Assembly (NCBI GenBank): GCA_030746295.1
Contig: JASLMY010000184.1
Span: 1-9,856 of the forward strand
DNA: 9,856 nt
Direction of reading: 5' to 3'
Source of the DNA: Alphaproteobacteria bacterium
GTDB taxonomy: Bacteria > Pseudomonadota > Alphaproteobacteria > GCA-2731375
Below, piece after piece: positions 6,159-9,856 of this stretch. The position numbers and the translations under genes are program-made. Positions within the stretch are counted from its first letter, which is position 1; each line of letters begins with the position of its first letter. The notes beneath the pieces were generated by a model, which was given only the letters and a program-made list of their open reading frames with translations, ran no database searches and had not been told where the DNA came from.

Positions 6159-7463
6159 ATGGCGCTCAGTACCCCCGTTGCCGCGTTACCCTGTGGCGGC
6201 GACTTCTTCGCCGAGGACTTGGCCGACCGCGATCCTGAGCTCTACGTGGCGTTGGAGGGTGAACTCGGGCGTCAACGGGAACAGATCGAGCTGATCGCCT
6301 CGGAGAACATCGTCAGCCGCGCGGTCCTGCAGGCCCAGGGCTCGGTGCTGACCAACAAGTACGCCGAGGGCTATCCCGGCCGGCGCTATTACGCCGGCTG
6401 CGAGCAGGTCGACATCGCCGAGAGCCTGGCGATCGCGCGTGCCAAGCAGTTGTTCGACTGCGGCTTCGCCAATGTCCAGCCGCATTCCGGCTCGCAGGCC
6501 AATCAGGCCGCCTTCATGGCCTTGCTGCGGCCGGGCGACACGGTCATGGGCCTGTCGCTCGCCGCCGGCGGTCATCTGACGCACGGCTCCAAGGTCAACC
6601 AGTCGGGCAAGTGGTTCCAGGCGGTCCAATACGGTGTCAGGCGCGATGATGCCAGAATCGATTTCGACGAGGTGTCCCGGCTCGCCGACCAACACCGGCC
6701 GAAGATCATCATCGCCGGCGGTTCGGCCTATCCGCGGACGATCGACTTCGCCCGCTTCCGCGAGATCGCCGACGCGGTCGGAGCTGCCTTGATGGTGGAC
6801 ATGGCGCATTTCGCTGGCCTGGTCGCCGGTGGCGCCCATCCGAGCCCGCTGTCGCTGGCCGACGTGGTCACGACGACGACGCACAAGACGCTACGCGGGG
6901 CCCGGGGCGGCATGGTCCTCTGCAATGATGGCGAGCTTGCCAAGAAGGTGAACTCGGCCGTCTTCCCGGGCCTCCAGGGCGGCCCGCTGATGCACGTGAT
7001 CGCCGCCAAGGCGGTGGCCTTGGGAGAGGCCTTGCGGCCGGATTTCGCGGCCTATGCCCACGCCGTCGTCGAGAACGCGCGGGTCTTGTCGGCAACCCTG
7101 ATCGGGCGCGGCTACGACATCGTTTCCGGCGGTACCGATACGCACCTGCTGCTGGTCGACCTCAGATCCAAGGGTCTGAAGGGCGACCAGGCGGAGGCCG
7201 CCCTTGAACGGGTCGGCATCAGTAGTAACAAGAACGGCGTGCCCTTCGATCCCGAGAAGCCGACGGTAACGTCGGGGCTGCGCTTCGGCTCGGCCTTCGG
7301 CACCACGCGTGGCTTCGGGCGGCCCGAGTTCGAGGCGATCGGGGAGATGATCGCCGACGTCCTCGACGCCCTCGGCGCCGGCCGCGACGAAGGCCCGCCC
7401 GGCCTCGCCGACAGGGTCCGGGCGATGTGTGCGCGGTTCCCGATTTACCCGGCCTCGCACTGA
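6159..7463 (+). CDS. glyA: Serine hydroxymethyltransferase (GlyA), somewhat divergent
   Basis: This PLP enzyme interconverts serine plus tetrahydrofolate with glycine plus 5,10-methylene-THF, the main one-carbon source of the cell; it is cytosolic. At 434 residues it has the usual alphaproteobacterial length. Motifs in order: [20 protein letters not shown] (42-61), [18 protein letters not shown] (65-82), [11 protein letters not shown] (109-119), [14 protein letters not shown] (212-225), the PLP lysine K243 in [10 protein letters not shown], and the carboxylate-binding arginine R375 in TSGLRFG. The ATG at 6159 is preferred: AAGGCGGA precedes it and homology begins with [14 protein letters not shown]; an in-frame ATG at 6030 would add 43 non-homologous residues. 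Oddities are RGARGG where RGPRGG is usual, SSNKNGV for TCNKNGI, and [13 protein letters not shown] for RLGTPAGTTRGFG. Placement with nrdR and rib genes supports the housekeeping role, although an alpha-methylserine-type variant cannot be excluded. Confidence 0.93.
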   Translation: MALSTPVAALPCGGDFFAEDLADRDPELYVALEGELGRQREQIELIASENIVSRAVLQAQGSVLTNKYAEGYPGRRYYAGCEQVDIAESLAIARAKQLFDCGFANVQPHSGSQANQAAFMALLRPGDTVMGLSLAAGGHLTHGSKVNQSGKWFQAVQYGVRRDDARIDFDEVSRLADQHRPKIIIAGGSAYPRTIDFARFREIADAVGAALMVDMAHFAGLVAGGAHPSPLSLADVVTTTTHKTLRGARGGMVLCNDGELAKKVNSAVFPGLQGGPLMHVIAAKAVALGEALRPDFAAYAHAVVENARVLSATLIGRGYDIVSGGTDTHLLLVDLRSKGLKGDQAEAALERVGISSNKNGVPFDPEKPTVTSGLRFGSAFGTTRGFGRPEFEAIGEMIADVLDALGAGRDEGPPGLADRVRAMCARFPIYPASH

Positions 7464-7514
7464 CGGCACTGATCGCCGCGCGAGGATGGCTCGAAGCAAG
7501 AAGTAGGAAAGAAC

Positions 7515-7988
7515 ATGCGCTGTCCGTTTTGCGGCTTTGGAGACACGCAGGTCAAGGACTCTCGACCCGCCGAGGAGAACGCCGCCATCCGTCGGCGACG
7601 CGCCTGCCCCGACTGCGGCTCGCGCTTCACCACTTTCGAGCGGGTGCAGATCCGCGAGCTCACGGTCTTGAAGAAGAACGGCCAGCGGGTGCCGTTCGAT
7701 CGCGACAAGCTGTTGCGTTCGATTCTGATCGCGACCCGGCGACGGCCGGTGGATCCCGAGCGGATCGACCGGATCGTCAGCGGCATCCAGCGTCGCCTGG
7801 AGAGCAGCGGCGAGAGCGAGGTGCCGACCACAGCCATCGGCGAGTTGGTGATGGACGCGCTCTCCGGCCTGGACCAGGTCGCCTATGTCCGCTTCGCCTC
7901 CGTCTACCGCAATTTCCGGGAGGCCAAGGATTTCGAGGCCTTCGTCGAGCAACTCGGCAGCGCCGAAGGTGCAGGCGAGCACGACTGA
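7515..7988 (+). CDS. nrdR: Transcriptional repressor NrdR
   Basis: NrdR senses ATP/dATP and represses ribonucleotide reductase genes by binding NrdR boxes. It is 157 residues, close to the usual 150-155. The N-terminal zinc ribbon has C3-x2-C6 and C31-x2-C34 (MRCPFCG and [14 protein letters not shown]). The ATP-cone domain follows at about 49-139, with [16 protein letters not shown] (51-66) and the conserved [13 protein letters not shown] (122-134). The ATG at 7515 is fixed by the MRCPFCG start and an AGGAAAG ribosome site 3 nt upstream. It lies 51 nt after glyA and probably overlaps ribD, an arrangement common in Alphaproteobacteria. No nrd gene is present in the window, so its targets lie elsewhere. 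Confidence 0.97.
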   Translation: MRCPFCGFGDTQVKDSRPAEENAAIRRRRACPDCGSRFTTFERVQIRELTVLKKNGQRVPFDRDKLLRSILIATRRRPVDPERIDRIVSGIQRRLESSGESEVPTTAIGELVMDALSGLDQVAYVRFASVYRNFREAKDFEAFVEQLGSAEGAGEHD

Positions 7989-9090
7989 TCCGGCCACCGA
8001 TGCGCGCCATATGCGCGCCGCCCTGGCCTTGGCGCGCCGGGGCCTGGGGTGCGTCTGGCCGAACCCGGCCGTGGGCTGCGTCCTGGTGGGCGACGGCGTC
8101 GTCGTCGGCCGTGGCTGGACCCAAGCCGGCGGCCGGCCCCATGCCGAGACCGAGGCCTTGGCCCGTGCCGGCGACTTGGCCCGGGGATCCTCTGCCTACG
8201 TCACCTTCGAGCCGTGTTGCCACCAGGGCGAGACGCCGCCCTGCACCGAGGCCTTGATCGAGGCCGGGGTCGCCCGGGTCGTCGCCGCCATCGTCGATCC
8301 CGACCCCCGCGTCGCCGGCGCCGGTCTCGCCCGTCTGCGGGATGCCGGCCTGGAGGTGGTCTCAGGCGTCCTCGAGGACGAGGCGCGGGCGCTCAATGCC
8401 GGCTTCATCTCGGCGCAGACGCGGGCGCGGCCGCTGGTCGCCCTCAAGCTGGCGAGCACGCTCGACGGCAAGATCGCGACCCGACGGGGTGAGAGCCGAT
8501 GGATCACCGGTACCGCGGCGCGCCGGCGGGTACACCTGCTCAGGGCCGAATACGACGCCGTCATGATCGGCTCGGGCACCGCTCTCGCCGACGACCCCGC
8601 GCTCACCTGCCGGCTGGCGGGGCTGGAGGATCGCTCGCCGGTCCGCGTCGTCGTCGACGGCGGCCTGCGCCTGGACCCGGCGAGCGCCTTGGCTCGGTCC
8701 GCGGGCGAGACTCCGGCCTGGTGTCTCACCGGCTCGGGCGACGCGGCACGGACCGCGGCCCTGACGGCGCATGGTGTCACGGTCCTGAAGGTCGCGGCCG
8801 GCGCCGACGGTCGGGTCGACCTGGCGGCCGCGTTGGAGGCCCTGGCGGCGCGCGGCATCACCCGGCTGTTGGTCGAGGGCGGGGCCGGTCTCGCGGCCGC
8901 CCTGATCGGCACCGGCCTGGTCGATAGGCTCTATTGGTTCCGGGCCTCGGCGCTCGCGGGCGACGACGGGCTGGGCGCGCTCGCATCGCTCGGGGTCGAT
9001 CGGATCGAGCAGCTTCGCCGCCTGGTTCGGACCACGATCGAGCCGATTGCCGACGACCTACTGGAAACCTATACGCTTCCGACCTTATAA
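7969..9090 (+). CDS. ribD: Bifunctional riboflavin biosynthesis deaminase/reductase RibD
   Basis: RibD deaminates 2,5-diamino-6-ribosylamino-4(3H)-pyrimidinone 5'-phosphate and then reduces the ribosyl chain with NADPH, the second and third steps of the GTP branch of riboflavin synthesis. With the GTG start it has 373 residues, near E. coli RibD (367). The deaminase domain (about 12-150) shows PNPAVGCV (31-38), the zinc/catalytic HAE (58-60), and C83 and C92 in [12 protein letters not shown]. The reductase domain (about 155-370) shows [17 protein letters not shown] (154-170), [10 protein letters not shown] (201-210) and [13 protein letters not shown] (300-312). The start is uncertain: GTG 7969 overlaps nrdR by 20 nt and gives a normal N-terminus, while ATG 8011 lies later and lacks a ribosome site. 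The in-frame upstream extension is nrdR shadow. E88 sits where Lys or Arg is usual (K79 in B. subtilis RibG). Confidence 0.94.
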   Translation: MQASTTDPATDARHMRAALALARRGLGCVWPNPAVGCVLVGDGVVVGRGWTQAGGRPHAETEALARAGDLARGSSAYVTFEPCCHQGETPPCTEALIEAGVARVVAAIVDPDPRVAGAGLARLRDAGLEVVSGVLEDEARALNAGFISAQTRARPLVALKLASTLDGKIATRRGESRWITGTAARRRVHLLRAEYDAVMIGSGTALADDPALTCRLAGLEDRSPVRVVVDGGLRLDPASALARSAGETPAWCLTGSGDAARTAALTAHGVTVLKVAAGADGRVDLAAALEALAARGITRLLVEGGAGLAAALIGTGLVDRLYWFRASALAGDDGLGALASLGVDRIEQLRRLVRTTIEPIADDLLETYTLPTL

Positions 9091-9096
9091 AGGGGC

Positions 9097-9693
9097 ATGT
9101 TTACGGGCATCGTCACCGATATGGGTCGCGTGCGCGAGGTCGTGCCGAAAGGCGACACGCGTTTCGTCATCGAGACCAACTACGATATGGACGGCATCGG
9201 GATCGGCGCCTCGATCGCTTGCGATGGCGCCTGCCTCACCGTCGTCGAGAAGGGGCCGGACTGGTTCGCGGTGACCGCCTCGGCCGAGACCTTGGCGCGC
9301 GCCACGCTGTCGGAATGGGCGGTCGACCGGCGGATCAACCTGGAACGGCCCTTGCGGGTCGGCGACGAGCTCGGCGGCCATATCGTCACCGGCCATGTCG
9401 ATTGCCTGGCCGAGGTCATCGAGATGCGGGCGGAAGGAGACTCGGTGCGCTATCTCTTTCAGGTGCCGGACGAGTTCGCGCCCTACGTCGCCTCCAAGGG
9501 CTCGGTGGCGCTGAGCGGCGTCTCTTTGACGGTGAACGAGGTCGAAGGGACCCGTTTCGGCGTCAACGTCATCCCCCACACCCGCGCCGTGACGACCTTC
9601 GGCGACTGCCGGGAGGGCCACAGGCTCAACATGGAGATCGATATTCTGGCCCGCTACGTAGCCCGGCTGATGCAGGGGGACGGGGGCCGATGA
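9097..9693 (+). CDS. ribE: Riboflavin synthase alpha chain (RibE)
   Basis: This enzyme dismutates two 6,7-dimethyl-8-ribityllumazine molecules to riboflavin and the pyrimidinedione, the last step of the pathway; it acts as a trimer in the cytosol. It is 198 residues with the canonical MFTGIV start, which fixes the start codon. Two lumazine-binding (trefoil-like) repeats are visible: about 1-97 with [14 protein letters not shown] (37-50), and about 98-190 with [15 protein letters not shown] (135-149). [10 protein letters not shown] (93-102) and [13 protein letters not shown] (158-170) are further family marks. The gene begins 6 nt after ribD. Its AGGGG is only one base from the ATG, an unusually tight spacing, so translation may depend on coupling to ribD. 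Its stop overlaps the next gene (ATGA). The gene is called ribC in E. coli and ribE in most other bacteria. Confidence 0.96.
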   Translation: MFTGIVTDMGRVREVVPKGDTRFVIETNYDMDGIGIGASIACDGACLTVVEKGPDWFAVTASAETLARATLSEWAVDRRINLERPLRVGDELGGHIVTGHVDCLAEVIEMRAEGDSVRYLFQVPDEFAPYVASKGSVALSGVSLTVNEVEGTRFGVNVIPHTRAVTTFGDCREGHRLNMEIDILARYVARLMQGDGGR

Positions 9694-9856
9694 CGCACGA
9701 GTACCTGTCCGATATCGAGGACATTCTGGAGGACGCGCGCAAGGGCCGGATGTTCATCCTGGTCGACGACGAGAGCCGCGAGAACGAGGGCGATCTCGTC
9801 ATCCCGGCGGCGATGGCGGATGCCGATGCGATCAACTTCATGGCCAAGTACGGCCG
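9690..9856 (+). CDS. ribB: 3,4-dihydroxy-2-butanone 4-phosphate synthase, N-terminal part (3' end off window)
   Basis: This enzyme makes 3,4-dihydroxy-2-butanone 4-phosphate from ribulose 5-phosphate, the four-carbon unit for lumazine synthesis. Only the first 55 codons are in the window. The ATG at 9690 overlaps the ribE stop by 4 nt, with G-rich sequence (GGGGGACGGGGG) just upstream as ribosome site. The protein shows [18 protein letters not shown] (11-28) and the metal/substrate motif [13 protein letters not shown] (30-42), including E31, E33 and D35, followed by AINFMAKYG. These match RibB at the corresponding N-terminal positions. Whether it continues into a GTP cyclohydrolase II domain (a RibBA fusion, common in Alphaproteobacteria) cannot be seen. 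Together with ribD and ribE it confirms a riboflavin operon; ribH would be expected downstream. Confidence 0.92.
   Translation, partial: MTHEYLSDIEDILEDARKGRMFILVDDESRENEGDLVIPAAMADADAINFMAKYG

Noticed and set aside
1..9856. Search for mobile elements, CRISPR arrays, phage genes or defence systems
   Set aside because: No transposase or integrase motifs, no regularly spaced repeats and no long terminal repeats are visible. The gene content is metabolic and contiguous.

Overview
The window is compact, GC-rich bacterial chromosome that reads as an alphaproteobacterium, probably Rhodospirillales-like. The reasons are the high GC content, the E. coli-type LivM, a Ros/MucR-family regulator (a family largely confined to Alphaproteobacteria), and the gene order glyA-nrdR-ribD-ribE-ribB, which is common in that class. 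I see no mobile element, CRISPR array, rRNA or tRNA. All complete genes look intact. The first gene (livH) is cut by the left edge and the last (ribB) by the right edge.

Region 1 (1-5199, + strand) is a high-affinity branched-chain amino acid (LIV/HAAT) ABC transporter: two permeases (livH partial, livM), two ATPases (livG, livF), a small three-helix membrane protein of unknown function, and a periplasmic binding protein (livK-like). livH to livF are tightly packed (4-nt gap, 4-nt overlap, 8-nt overlap). The binding protein follows a 132-nt leader that holds a candidate sigma-70 promoter and a perfect 9-bp hairpin. This would let the binding protein be made in excess over the membrane complex, as is usual for such systems. 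A hairpin at about 5257-5287 probably ends the operon and may also serve the convergent gene beyond it.

Region 2 (5331-6158) holds a Ros/MucR-like DNA-binding protein on the - strand. Its zinc-finger positions align by number with Agrobacterium Ros, but three of the four ligands are replaced. A markedly AT-rich, dyad-rich intergenic region follows, separating it from the divergent glyA.

Region 3 (6159-9856, + strand) is glyA (serine hydroxymethyltransferase), nrdR (ribonucleotide reductase repressor), ribD (deaminase/reductase), ribE (riboflavin synthase) and the start of ribB (DHBP synthase). It combines one-carbon metabolism, dNTP control and riboflavin synthesis in what is probably one transcription unit.

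Most of this is ordinary housekeeping content. The points most worth a second look are the zinc-ligand-poor MucR protein and its AT-rich control region, the structured leader before livK, and the small membrane protein in the transporter operon. Lesser points are the atypical residues in GlyA and RibD and the acidic tail on LivG.
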